This document shows, piece after piece, positions 43,305-51,777 of a DNA stretch of 64,000 nt. The notes beneath the pieces were generated by a model. It saw only the letters and a list, made by a program, of their open reading frames with translations. It searched no databases and was not told the origin of the DNA. Numbering within the stretch: position 1 is the first letter of the stretch; every line of letters begins with the position of its first letter. The translations under genes were made by a program, and so were the position numbers. Origin of the DNA: Methanomicrobium sp. W14 (GTDB lineage Archaea; Halobacteriota; Methanomicrobia; Methanomicrobiales; Methanomicrobiaceae); contig NZ_JAGGMM010000001.1 of assembly GCF_017875315.1 (NCBI RefSeq), forward strand, positions 806,001 through 870,000. The letters run 5' to 3'.

Positions 43305-43389
43305 GCGAGGGTTGCCGAGCTTGGCCAAAGGCGCGGGACTTAAGATCCCGTTTTGTAGAAATTCGGGGGTTCGAATCCCCTCCCTCGCA
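43305..43389 (+). tRNA. tRNA-Leu (anticodon TAA)
   Basis: An 85-base class II tRNA with a long variable arm. The acceptor GCGAGGG pairs with CCCTCGC; the anticodon arm is GGGA-CTTAAGA-TCCC, giving TAA; the T arm carries GGTTCGAATCC. The discriminator is A and CCA is not encoded. Confidence 0.95.
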
Positions 43390-43393
43390 TTGT

Positions 43394-43552
43394 CTATCTT
43401 TTGATTTCTTCAAGATAATTGTTAAGTGCTATATTCGTAACGTCGTTTAAATCAAGCAGTTTCAGATGCACTGCTTCAGGAAGTTCTTTTTCTATCCTGA
43501 TCCTTGTCTGTTCATGGTTCTTAGGCTCAATCGGCCTTGTAGAAATCCTCTC
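43394..43552 (-). pseudogene. Possible remnant of a ribbon-helix-helix-like gene
   Basis: An open reverse-strand frame of 52 codons with protein-like composition (TRIRIEKELPEAVHLKLLDLNDVTNIALNNYLEE contains a strand then two helices). It lacks ATG, GTG or TTG after the upstream stop, although AGAGAGG sits just before an ATT. It may be a decayed regulator gene or use a rare start. It lies right after tRNA-Leu. Confidence 0.3.
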
Positions 43553-43579
43553 TTAAAATAAGCGGCGGGATAAAAATCC

Positions 43580-43599
43580 TTCAGGTTTACCTACCTGAA
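43580..43599 (+). promoter_or_regulatory. Inverted repeat upstream of M24 peptidase gene
   Basis: Arms TTCAGGT and ACCTGAA with a six-base loop lie just downstream of a TATA-like TAAAAAT (43571-43577) and 38 bases before the ATG at 43637. Position between TATA box and expected start site suits a repressor site. Confidence 0.4.
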
Positions 43600-43636
43600 T
43601 GCCAATTATTATGCTATTCTTCCAAAATAACTGTTT

Positions 43637-44827
43637 ATGCAAAATAAAATCCCTTCAGGCGAACTTAAAAAAAGAATGAAATATTTTCACAACAATATGG
43701 ACTCCAAAAACCCTGAATGGGAATATACGGTGATTTTCGGTAAGGTGAACCAGTACTACTTTACAGGGACAATGCAGGACGGAGTTCTGATTATTCCAAG
43801 GGATGAAGAACCAGTTTTTTACGTAAGAAACAGCTACGAACGTGCAAAAGACGAGTCTTGCTTCAGCAACCTGAAACAAATGCAGAGTTTTCGTGATGCC
43901 GCAGAAGACTGTGACATAAAAGGGGAATCCCTGTACACCGATACCGAAGTGATATCATACGCACAGCTTAAAAGATTTTTAAAACATTTCCATTTTGACA
44001 AAACCCTTTCGGCAGACAGGCAGATTGCTGATACCAGGTCAGTAAAAACCGGCTATGAGCTGAATCTTATGATAAAATCCGGAGAAATCCACCGTCATGT
44101 AACAGAAGACCTCGTTCCTGAAATGCTCAGGGAAGGAATGAGTGAGGCTGAACTTGGAACCGAACTATACAAGGTATTCGTTGATGAAGGTCACCAGGGA
44201 ATTGTAAGGTTCGGGATGTTCGACACTGAAATCATGATGGGCCATATATGTTTTGGGGACAGTTCAATTTACCCGTCATATTTCAACGGGGCCAGCGGAA
44301 ACCGTGGTGTAGGCCCCTATGCACCTGTTTTAGGCAGTAAAGAAAGGAAACTGAAACCAGGTGACCTTGTATATCTTGATGTAGGGTGTGGTTATCAGGG
44401 TTACCAGACCGATAAAACCATGACATACATGTTTCAAAAAAAGCTGCCGGAATACGCAATAGACATTCACAACAAATGTGTTGAAATACAAAACCAGATT
44501 GCCTCAATGCTAAAGCCCGGCAACACACCCTCAGAAATATACCGGTCTGTTATGGAAAGCCTTGAAAATGATTTCAAAGAGAATTTTATGGGGTACAAAG
44601 ACAGAAAAGTCAGATTTCTGGGGCACGGAATAGGTCTTTTAATAGATGAAATGCCTGTTATTGCAAAAGGGTTTGACGACCCCGTTAATGAAAACATGAC
44701 ATTTGCAGTAGAACCCAAAAAAGGGATAAAAGATATTGGCATGGTTGGTATTGAAAACACATTCATAGTGAAAGAAAAGGGGGGCATCTGCATAACAGGA
44801 AACAAAAAGGGTCTGATTTTAGTCTAA
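43637..44827 (+). CDS. M24-family metallopeptidase (Xaa-Pro aminopeptidase-like)
   Basis: A 396-residue creatinase-fold peptidase. An N-terminal creatinase-like domain of about 150 residues precedes the catalytic pita-bread domain. All five metal ligands are visible: two aspartates in [17 protein letters not shown], His in FLGHGIGL, and glutamates in AVEPKKG and GIENTF. Prolidase-type enzymes remove residues before proline, but some family members use other substrates. It has its own promoter region and stands alone before the archaellum locus. Confidence 0.88.
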   Translation: MQNKIPSGELKKRMKYFHNNMDSKNPEWEYTVIFGKVNQYYFTGTMQDGVLIIPRDEEPVFYVRNSYERAKDESCFSNLKQMQSFRDAAEDCDIKGESLYTDTEVISYAQLKRFLKHFHFDKTLSADRQIADTRSVKTGYELNLMIKSGEIHRHVTEDLVPEMLREGMSEAELGTELYKVFVDEGHQGIVRFGMFDTEIMMGHICFGDSSIYPSYFNGASGNRGVGPYAPVLGSKERKLKPGDLVYLDVGCGYQGYQTDKTMTYMFQKKLPEYAIDIHNKCVEIQNQIASMLKPGNTPSEIYRSVMESLENDFKENFMGYKDRKVRFLGHGIGLLIDEMPVIAKGFDDPVNENMTFAVEPKKGIKDIGMVGIENTFIVKEKGGICITGNKKGLILV

Positions 44828-45202
44828 TCAAGAAAATACTTTGGTTTCAGATTGCAATGAATAAATTACTTTAAAAAATCACTCATTTTTCATAACACTA
44901 TTTTAATTTGAAAAAAATATTATAGCGCCGGGAGGTACACCGGATTCACAAAATATGGAAAAATATGCGATGACATTTGAATGATAATAAAAAAATGAAA
45001 TAATTACTCTCTTTTATCAAAATATCGAAATAAAATTTCGTGAATTTCATACGTATTCCTATAATACGTCTAACGTACTCATGACAAATAAATAAAATTT
45101 TTAAACAATGCCCATGTTAAATACTACTGATAGAGGTTGGAGGGATCCAATACTCTCTCATAAGGAAATGTTAATGAAAATAATATAATTGGAGGAATTG
45201 TA
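44828..45202 (+). promoter_or_regulatory. Archaellum operon promoter region
   Basis: A 375-base AT-rich gap with no gene. Inverted arms ACGTATT and AATACGT (45051-45069) lie about 25 bases upstream of a TATA-like AATTTTTAAAC near 45097-45107, which would place the transcript start near 45130. GGAGG at 45191-45195 is the ribosome-binding site of the first archaellin. The inverted repeat is a candidate site for motility regulation. Confidence 0.5.
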
Positions 45203-45802
45203 ATGCTAAAAATAAACACAGAAGAAGGTTTTACAGGCCTTGAGGCTGCAATTGTACTGATTGCATTCGTAGTTGTGGCAGCAGTTTTCTCATACGTTGT
45301 ATTGGGAGCTGGTTTCTTCACGACACAGAAAGCACAGCAGGTAGTCTATTCAAGTGTAGACCAGGCTAGTTCAAGCGTAGAAGTTCTGGGTAATGTATAC
45401 GGTATCGGTGATGACGGAGACAGTTCAGTCAATATTGATCAGATCAGGTTTTCGGTCGGGCTTACAGCAGGTGGTTCACCTGTTGATTTCAGCCAGACAA
45501 CAATTGCATTCAGCAATGCTGATAACGTAAGCAAACTGGAAAGACAGGCTGATATAGTTACAGGGGATTCGGAACCGAAAAACGTCAACCCAGGAAACTG
45601 GTCAGTTGTACTTGCAAAGAACAACAAGAGCGATGATCTTCTCCTCGAAAACGAAGAGCATTTTGTTATTGTAGCAAACCCACTAGACAATATCTCTTCA
45701 AACCAGGATTTCACTCTTGATCTGCGCCCGGCTGTAGGGACATCCTACACAATTGCAAGGTCGGCACCTGCAAGGATTCAGGGGATAAACACACTCTACT
45801 AA
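45203..45802 (+). CDS. flaB1: Archaellin FlaB1/ArlB1
   Basis: Structural filament protein of the archaellum, 199 residues. It has a short type III signal peptide cut before FTGLEAAIVLIAFVVVA, with glycine at -1 but acidic residues at -2 and -3 (TEEG) instead of the lysine or arginine common in other archaea. The hydrophobic alpha-helix that follows forms the filament core, and the rest is the surface beta domain. GGAGG lies 7 bases upstream. It is the first of three archaellins and nearly identical to FlaB2 over the N-terminal helix. Confidence 0.95.
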   Translation: MLKINTEEGFTGLEAAIVLIAFVVVAAVFSYVVLGAGFFTTQKAQQVVYSSVDQASSSVEVLGNVYGIGDDGDSSVNIDQIRFSVGLTAGGSPVDFSQTTIAFSNADNVSKLERQADIVTGDSEPKNVNPGNWSVVLAKNNKSDDLLLENEEHFVIVANPLDNISSNQDFTLDLRPAVGTSYTIARSAPARIQGINTLY

Positions 45803-45815
45803 GGAGATGAGAAGA

Positions 45816-46424
45816 ATGGCTAAATTATTCAAATCAGAAGAAGGTTTTACCGGTCTTGAGGCTGCAATTGTCTTGATTGCATTCGTTGTCGTAGCCGCAG
45901 TTTTCTCGTACGTTGTATTGGGAGCAGGTTTCTTCACGACACAGAAAGCACAGCAGGTAGTCTACTCAAGTGTTGACATGGCTTCATCAAGCCTTGAAGT
46001 TCTCGGTGACGTATACGGTAACGGTACAAACTCATACATTGATGGTGTAAGATTTGTAGTAGGACTTACCTCGGGAGGGTCATCAGTTGACTTTGCAAAC
46101 ACAAACCTTGTATTCACAAACACAACAGCTATCGTTGATCTTATAAATTCATCAAAAATCTCAAGTTCAGGAAGCGTAATCGACACACTGTCAGATCTTC
46201 AGGGTGGCGCCCCGAACACTTGGGGTATTATTGACATAGCAAACGGTGATGACGGCGCACTTCTTGAAAATGAAGAGCAGTTTACTATCTATGCAAAACT
46301 TGACTCCACCGCAGTGGCACCAAATGAGGAGTTCACCATTGAAGTCAAGCCTCCGGAGGGAACAACCTATGCAATAAAGCGTGGTGCTCCTGCAAAGATA
46401 GAAAAGGTCAATATCCTATACTAA
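45816..46424 (+). CDS. flaB2: Archaellin FlaB2/ArlB2
   Basis: Second archaellin, 202 residues from the chosen start. An upstream ATG at 45807 lies directly against the GGAG element, so ATG at 45816, nine bases from GGAG, is preferred. The leader MAKLFKSEEG is cut before FTGLEAAIVL. The N-terminal helix matches FlaB1 almost exactly at both protein and DNA level; the outer domain diverges. It begins 13 bases after flaB1. Confidence 0.95.
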   Translation: MAKLFKSEEGFTGLEAAIVLIAFVVVAAVFSYVVLGAGFFTTQKAQQVVYSSVDMASSSLEVLGDVYGNGTNSYIDGVRFVVGLTSGGSSVDFANTNLVFTNTTAIVDLINSSKISSSGSVIDTLSDLQGGAPNTWGIIDIANGDDGALLENEEQFTIYAKLDSTAVAPNEEFTIEVKPPEGTTYAIKRGAPAKIEKVNILY

Positions 46425-46459
46425 ATTTTTTTTAACGCCAGACCAAGGAAGTGATACGA

Positions 46460-47101
46460 ATGGTTATAGACACAGGCAGTTTTGAGTTTCTTGGACTTGA
46501 TTTAGAGGCATTTACGGGTCTTGAAGCTGCTATCGTATTGATTGCCTTTGTTGTGACGGCTTCAATATTCTCATACGTTATACTTGGTGCAGGCTTCTTT
46601 GCAACGCAAAAGGCACAAGACGTCGTATATACAAGTGTAGGGCAGACATCATCAAGTATTGAAGTAATGGGTGATGTTTATGGGAATAGCACAACAGTCG
46701 GAGGAGTTGATGCAAAAATGGACGGGTTAAGGTTTGTGCTTGGCCTTACAGCCGGCGGTTCGCCAGTTGACTTTGCATCAACGACGATGACTTTCTCAAC
46801 AGACGAAGACGTTACAAAAATTAATAATGTAACGGCAATCAAAAGTACTTCAACAAACGTAGTTGTCGACAAAAGCTCAATAGGAGCTAATGAATGGGGA
46901 ATTATTGATATAGCAAACGGAGACAAAGGCGCACTTCTCGAAAACCAGGAGCAGTTCACAATTTATGTGCATCTGGATTCTGGCAATGAGATTGCACGAA
47001 ACAAAGAATTCAGCCTTGAGGTAAGACCTGCAAAAGGCTCTTCCTATGGTATAAAACGTAAGGCTCCTTCAAAGATTGATAAAGTAAATGTTCTATATTA
47101 A
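46460..47101 (+). CDS. flaB3: Archaellin FlaB3/ArlB3 with atypical leader
   Basis: Third archaellin, 213 residues. The mature part starts FTGLEAAIVLIAFVVTA and keeps the VLGAGFFATQKAQDVVY-type helix end. The leader is long and acidic (MVIDTGSFEFLGLDLEA), with Ala at -1 and Glu at -2 and no lysine or arginine, unlike the other two archaellins. The GTG at 46451 is also in frame; ATG at 46460 follows GGAAGTGA at better spacing. It may be a minor or specialised subunit such as a proximal filament section. Confidence 0.92.
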   Translation: MVIDTGSFEFLGLDLEAFTGLEAAIVLIAFVVTASIFSYVILGAGFFATQKAQDVVYTSVGQTSSSIEVMGDVYGNSTTVGGVDAKMDGLRFVLGLTAGGSPVDFASTTMTFSTDEDVTKINNVTAIKSTSTNVVVDKSSIGANEWGIIDIANGDKGALLENQEQFTIYVHLDSGNEIARNKEFSLEVRPAKGSSYGIKRKAPSKIDKVNVLY

Positions 47102-47217
47102 TCAGGCAATTACTAAATTTAAAAAATATATCCTTTTTTTTAGCGCGGAATGATTCGCATATCAAATAAAATTCATTAAACAGTATTTTAAATACTGAGA
47201 GAGAAATAAATATAATC

Positions 47218-48060
47218 ATGGCTATAAACCAGTCGCAGGTTGACCATATTATAAGCGCAGCATCAGCCGACGATCCGGAAGTAAAGCTTCAAAACCTTCA
47301 GGATGAAGTTGATCTCCTCAAAAAATCCGTTAAAAAACTGCTAATTGATCTAAGGGAGAGACTCAACGAAACAGAAAATCCGTTTATCGTTTCGAATTCA
47401 CTGCCGCAGGCAGGACTTCCTCCGGTTCTGTCAGAAGAACATGAACCTGATGAAAATGAAACACAAGGCAAAAATGAGACTGTTCCGGAAGTCACTCCTG
47501 CTCCTGATGATACATTGTCTGACATTGAGGTATTTCCAGAAAATAATCCTGACGATAGTATCAACCAGAATTACCCTGTCCCAGCCGACAAGAATTCAAT
47601 GATGCTTCTTAAAAAGCAAATAGAAGATATAGAAAAAAATGCAAAAGAAATTCCTGTTGATACAAAACAAAAGGACAGACCCAGACTCCAAAAACTCCAC
47701 AGACTCTTTGAATGGGTAAGCAGGATGGTAAAAAAATACGGTCAGGACAGACTTCTTATAATGACAGAATCATACAAGGCTATGGGATATATAAACGAAA
47801 CAGCCTGTGACCAGGTAAAGGAGATTTCAAAACTTATGCCTGAAACCATAGGAGACTTCCACGAAATAAGCTCTGAAGAATTTGTAGCTGAACTTTATGT
47901 TCTGAACAGAATTCTCTTTCCTGAAGACTCATCACTTGACAGGGAAATGATCGAAGTCATGATGGATAAAAGAGAGATCTCTGAAAAAGAGACTTCAGAC
48001 AAAAAAACAGGGGAAAATACATCAGAAGACGACTGGATAGACCTGCTCGAAAAAGTGTAG
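47218..48060 (+). CDS. Archaellum accessory protein of the FlaC/D/E group
   Basis: A 280-residue cytoplasmic protein. Residues 20-50 form a coiled coil (DEVDLLKKSVKKLLIDLRERL), then comes an acidic, proline-rich linker. The FlaD/E domain follows near residues 155-245 with the pattern LFEWVSRMVKKYGQDRLLIMTESYKAMGYI. These proteins form the cytoplasmic ring that relays CheY and CheF signals to the motor. No separate flaC gene exists here, so this product may combine both roles. It has its own upstream gap of 116 bases after flaB3. Confidence 0.85.
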   Translation: MAINQSQVDHIISAASADDPEVKLQNLQDEVDLLKKSVKKLLIDLRERLNETENPFIVSNSLPQAGLPPVLSEEHEPDENETQGKNETVPEVTPAPDDTLSDIEVFPENNPDDSINQNYPVPADKNSMMLLKKQIEDIEKNAKEIPVDTKQKDRPRLQKLHRLFEWVSRMVKKYGQDRLLIMTESYKAMGYINETACDQVKEISKLMPETIGDFHEISSEEFVAELYVLNRILFPEDSSLDREMIEVMMDKREISEKETSDKKTGENTSEDDWIDLLEKV

Positions 48061-48094
48061 ACCTGCTAAAAGACTTATTAATACTTTATATAAC

Positions 48095-48592
48095 ATGTCA
48101 AGTGAAACATTTGCAACAGCAATTTTTCTTATAACTGCGATCGTAGCTGCGGCGGTACTTGTAAATGCTTTTTTCCCGATAATATTCCAGGCAACATCCA
48201 CTTTTTCCGAATCGTCAAATTCAGCGGACGAACGTCTCAGAACGGATATAACAATTATCAACAACTATGCTGCAAGTCCTGACGCAAAAATCTGGATAAA
48301 AAATATAGGTTCTTCGAAAATCGGCACAAATATGATAAATTCATCAGATCTTTTTATAGGAGCCGAAGGGGACTTTGATTTAATGACACTTGACAATTCA
48401 GGGACTCTGAGTGACGGAGAGTGGAGCTACAAAATAATCAATAACACAAATGACTACTTAGACCCTCATGAGACCCTTGAAATAACAGTTAAGAGTAGCA
48501 AAATACCTGGGAACTCCGGCAACTATGTGTACTTCAGCTTTACCCTTTCAAACGGAGTAAGCATATCCAAAACATTTACGACGAGTGGTTAA
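48095..48592 (+). CDS. flaF: Archaellum stator protein FlaF/ArlF
   Basis: Single-pass membrane protein whose beta-sandwich domain outside the membrane binds the S-layer and anchors the motor. The 165-residue protein has the N-terminal helix TFATAIFLITAIVAAAVLVNAFF and an exported beta-rich domain with IWIKNIGSSKIG. It starts 34 bases after the FlaD/E-type gene and overlaps or abuts flaG. Confidence 0.9.
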   Translation: MSSETFATAIFLITAIVAAAVLVNAFFPIIFQATSTFSESSNSADERLRTDITIINNYAASPDAKIWIKNIGSSKIGTNMINSSDLFIGAEGDFDLMTLDNSGTLSDGEWSYKIINNTNDYLDPHETLEITVKSSKIPGNSGNYVYFSFTLSNGVSISKTFTTSG

Positions 48593-49076
48593 ATTGGGAA
48601 GTGCAACAATTATTGCAACGGCATTTGCTCTGATTCTTCTGATTATAACCGCCTATTTTCTTGTTGCAGTGGTTTTGACAACAGCTGAAGTTGTTTCTGT
48701 TGCCCAGCAGGATAAAGTAAACCTGCAGGACTTGCGACTTAGAACATCCATAGACATAAGCAACATATCGGTGAATGAATCATCCAGCCTGCTGTATATC
48801 GAAATTCTAAATGACGGTAATGCAGAGATTTCAGAATATAAATACTGGGACATATACACAGGAAACAATTCTGCTCTTGCCCCGCTGCACTACATGACAG
48901 GAAACAGTTCAGGAGAATGGAGCATCATCTTAATCAAACCCGATATCCTCAACCCCGGCATTCTTGATCCTCAGGAAACAATAAACGTCTCCGTACAATA
49001 TCCCGGACAAAAACCCCTGTGGGTACAGGTGACAACTCCCAACGGAGTGTCGGCATCATCATATGTCAATACATAA
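48585..49076 (+). CDS. flaG: Archaellum stator protein FlaG/ArlG
   Basis: Forms filaments at the cell surface and works with FlaF in the stator. The 163-residue protein has one N-terminal membrane helix (TIIATAFALILLIITAYFLVAVVL) followed by a beta-sandwich domain with YIEILNDGNAEI. GTG at 48585 overlaps flaF by 8 bases; a TTG at 48594, two bases after the flaF stop, is a possible alternative start. Confidence 0.9.
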   Translation: MVKLGSATIIATAFALILLIITAYFLVAVVLTTAEVVSVAQQDKVNLQDLRLRTSIDISNISVNESSSLLYIEILNDGNAEISEYKYWDIYTGNNSALAPLHYMTGNSSGEWSIILIKPDILNPGILDPQETINVSVQYPGQKPLWVQVTTPNGVSASSYVNT

Positions 49077-49142
49077 AAATAATCTCCATTCAGCAAGTGA
49101 TCGGATAAGTCAGATTAAAACTAAAAAAAAGTGAGACCTGAA

Positions 49143-49886
49143 ATGTACGAAGAAGAAGAAAATCTTGGAGACCTGATAGGTGGAGAAGATAGAAAAATAC
49201 TCTCCACAGGAAATAATGAAATAGACAAAAAACTGGCTGACGGACTGCCTCTCGGGTCACTCACCCTTATAGAAGGTGAAAACGATACCGGAAAAAGCGT
49301 AATGACTCAGCAGATCATATGGGGTGCAATGAAGGCAAGTCTTAACGTAGAACTCTTTACGTCTGAAAACACTGCAAAAAGTTTTCTTTCCCAGATGGAG
49401 TCAATGAGCCTTGACATCTCAGATTACTTTGCATGGGGATACCTGAAAATATTTCCCATGCATACAATTGGTTTTGAGTGGGGTGAAACTGAGATGCAGG
49501 GAATTCTCAAAAGACTTATAAATAAAATGCAGAACAGCAAAGCCGAAGTGATTGTAGTAGACTCTCTTACACTTCTGACCGAATCAACATCACAAAGCGA
49601 TCTTCTGGCGTTTTTGACAAACTGCAAAAATCTCGTGGATCATGGCAAAACTATCCTGATAACTCTTCACACATATGCATTTGAAGAGGACACACTTGTA
49701 AGAATTAGATCAATCTGTGATGCACACCTGTTTATGAAAAAAGCCCTTGTAGGTGACAAATACGTCATGGTAATGGAGGTCATAAAAGTAAGAGGAGCAA
49801 GAAAAACGACAGGAAATGTCGTTTCATTTGAAGTCCACCCGGGATATGGCATGAAAATTATTCCAATGTCAACTGCAAGAGTCTAA
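49143..49886 (+). CDS. flaH: Archaellum motor ATP-binding protein FlaH/ArlH
   Basis: RecA/KaiC-like protein that binds ATP and docks on FlaI. The Walker A loop GENDTGKS is near residue 46 and the Walker B strand VIVVDSL near residue 140; catalytic glutamate is not evident, as is usual for FlaH, which binds but barely hydrolyses ATP. ATG at 49143 is chosen because GTGAG lies just upstream; an in-frame GTG at 49131 would add four residues. About 247 residues. Confidence 0.93.
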   Translation: MYEEEENLGDLIGGEDRKILSTGNNEIDKKLADGLPLGSLTLIEGENDTGKSVMTQQIIWGAMKASLNVELFTSENTAKSFLSQMESMSLDISDYFAWGYLKIFPMHTIGFEWGETEMQGILKRLINKMQNSKAEVIVVDSLTLLTESTSQSDLLAFLTNCKNLVDHGKTILITLHTYAFEEDTLVRIRSICDAHLFMKKALVGDKYVMVMEVIKVRGARKTTGNVVSFEVHPGYGMKIIPMSTARV

Positions 49887-49905
49887 AGGAGAGACATGAT
49901 AAAAT

Positions 49906-51768
49906 ATGGGATCATCTCTAAGTGCTAACATAAATCTTCCTTTTCAGCCGGAGGAGCTTGATGAGGATGAAGATATCTATTCAAACTATGAATCCTCTGC
50001 CCTTTACAGAATGCTTCCTGCAAATGCAAAGGAATACGTAGCTCAAAGTCCTCATCTTCTTGAATACCTTCAGATGTTTCCGGTCAACCTCTATGGAATC
50101 CCGCTTTTTTTCTCTGAACTCAAAAGAGACTTAAAAAGTATGGAAAACCCAAATGTCATATACCCTGTAAATGAATTCACATTTATCCACATATTCCCGG
50201 ACCAGGACGATGTAAGAAACTATTACATTCCAATAGAGCCCTCATTTCTTCATTCTGTCTCAGATGCAATGCCTTTGATAGAGAAAAAACTTATAGATCT
50301 TATTGATGTTCTGGAAGAAGACCCTGTTACAGAGGAAGAAAGGAAAGAAGTTCTGAAAAGGGTATTAAAAGAAGTAGTCTACATAAAAAAACCTGAAGAG
50401 TCCTATGCATCCCTTACTGGTGAGACAGATGGAAATACAGGAGTAAAAGATAAAATTGTCCACTTCCTGAATACTGATTTTACCGCAAAAAAAGAGACTA
50501 CAGAACTTGCAGGAAGCAAAATTCCACAGACAGAGGACGGAAGAGTCATCCTCACTCTGGCAGAGTACCGCTCTATTGAGTATCTATTAATAAGAGACAA
50601 AATAGAGATGGGCATATTAAACCCGTTTCTTGCAGACCCTTACAACGAAGATATAACGTGCGACGGGGTCGGCCCTATATTTGTAGAGCATAAGATCTTT
50701 AAAGGACTTAAATCTGCGGTTGGATTTAAATATTCTGAGGAGATAGACAATTTTGTAATAAAACTGGCTGAACGCATCAAAAAGCCGATAACTTTCAGAA
50801 ATCCTATAGTTGATGCTACCCTTCCTGACGGTTCGCGTATAAACATAGTTTACGGAACAGAAATTTCAAAGAACGGAAGCAATTTTACCATCCGTAAATT
50901 TTCAGAAGAACCTGCAAGTATACTTCAGCTTATTGAGTGGAAGACCACGGACTATATGGTTGCAGGGTACCTCTGGATCTGCATCGAATTCGGAATGTCA
51001 CTTTTTGTAAGCGGAGAAACTGCAAGTGGAAAAACAACAACTCTCAACGCCATAACCACTTTTATTGCACCGGAAAGCAAAATAGTGACAATTGAGGATA
51101 CACCGGAACTGACGGTTCCTCACAAAAACTGGACAAGACAGGTCTCAAAGGGAAAAGGAAAAGGTGAAGGCGAAGGCAGTGACATAACAATGTTTGATCT
51201 ACTTCGTGCAGCTCTTCGTCAGCGTCCAAATTACATTCTTGTCGGTGAAATACGTGGTTCTGAAGGAGCTGTCGCATTCGGTGCAATGCAGACCGGACAC
51301 CCTGTAATGAGCACATTTCACGCTGCATCGGTGGAAAAACTTATTCAGCGTCTCTGCAGTGAACCTATCAATATTCCTATGACACACGTCGATAACCTAA
51401 ACCTTGTAATTATACAGAGTGCAGTGAGAAGACCTTCAGGTGATACGGTAAGGCGCATGCTAAGTATAAATGAACTTGTTGGTTACGATCCCGATACTCA
51501 CGGATTCTCATTTGTGGCAGTATTTGTATGGAATCCTGTTACGGACGAATTTGACTTTCCCGGAAGAGGCAGCAGCTACATTCTTGAGTCAAAGATTGCA
51601 ACCTTACTTGGTGTTCCTGAAAATAAGAGGTCTGAGATGTATTTTGAAGTGGAAAAACGTGCAAAAATTCTTCAAAGGCTTCATAAAGCAGGATATACCG
51701 GATTTTGGGATTTATACCACATGACAACCAAGGTAAAAAAGCAGGGCTTACTAAAAATTGAATTTTAG
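49906..51768 (+). CDS. flaI: Archaellum assembly and rotation ATPase FlaI/ArlI
   Basis: Hexameric type II/IV secretion ATPase that powers both assembly and rotation. The 620-residue protein has an N-terminal domain of about 200 residues, Walker A SGETASGKTTT near residue 371, Asp box and Walker B YILVGEIRG near residue 440, and the His box TGHPVMSTFHA. GGAG lies 14 bases upstream of the start. It is followed by flaJ after 9 bases. Confidence 0.96.
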   Translation: MGSSLSANINLPFQPEELDEDEDIYSNYESSALYRMLPANAKEYVAQSPHLLEYLQMFPVNLYGIPLFFSELKRDLKSMENPNVIYPVNEFTFIHIFPDQDDVRNYYIPIEPSFLHSVSDAMPLIEKKLIDLIDVLEEDPVTEEERKEVLKRVLKEVVYIKKPEESYASLTGETDGNTGVKDKIVHFLNTDFTAKKETTELAGSKIPQTEDGRVILTLAEYRSIEYLLIRDKIEMGILNPFLADPYNEDITCDGVGPIFVEHKIFKGLKSAVGFKYSEEIDNFVIKLAERIKKPITFRNPIVDATLPDGSRINIVYGTEISKNGSNFTIRKFSEEPASILQLIEWKTTDYMVAGYLWICIEFGMSLFVSGETASGKTTTLNAITTFIAPESKIVTIEDTPELTVPHKNWTRQVSKGKGKGEGEGSDITMFDLLRAALRQRPNYILVGEIRGSEGAVAFGAMQTGHPVMSTFHAASVEKLIQRLCSEPINIPMTHVDNLNLVIIQSAVRRPSGDTVRRMLSINELVGYDPDTHGFSFVAVFVWNPVTDEFDFPGRGSSYILESKIATLLGVPENKRSEMYFEVEKRAKILQRLHKAGYTGFWDLYHMTTKVKKQGLLKIEF

Positions 51769-51777
51769 GCGTATTTT

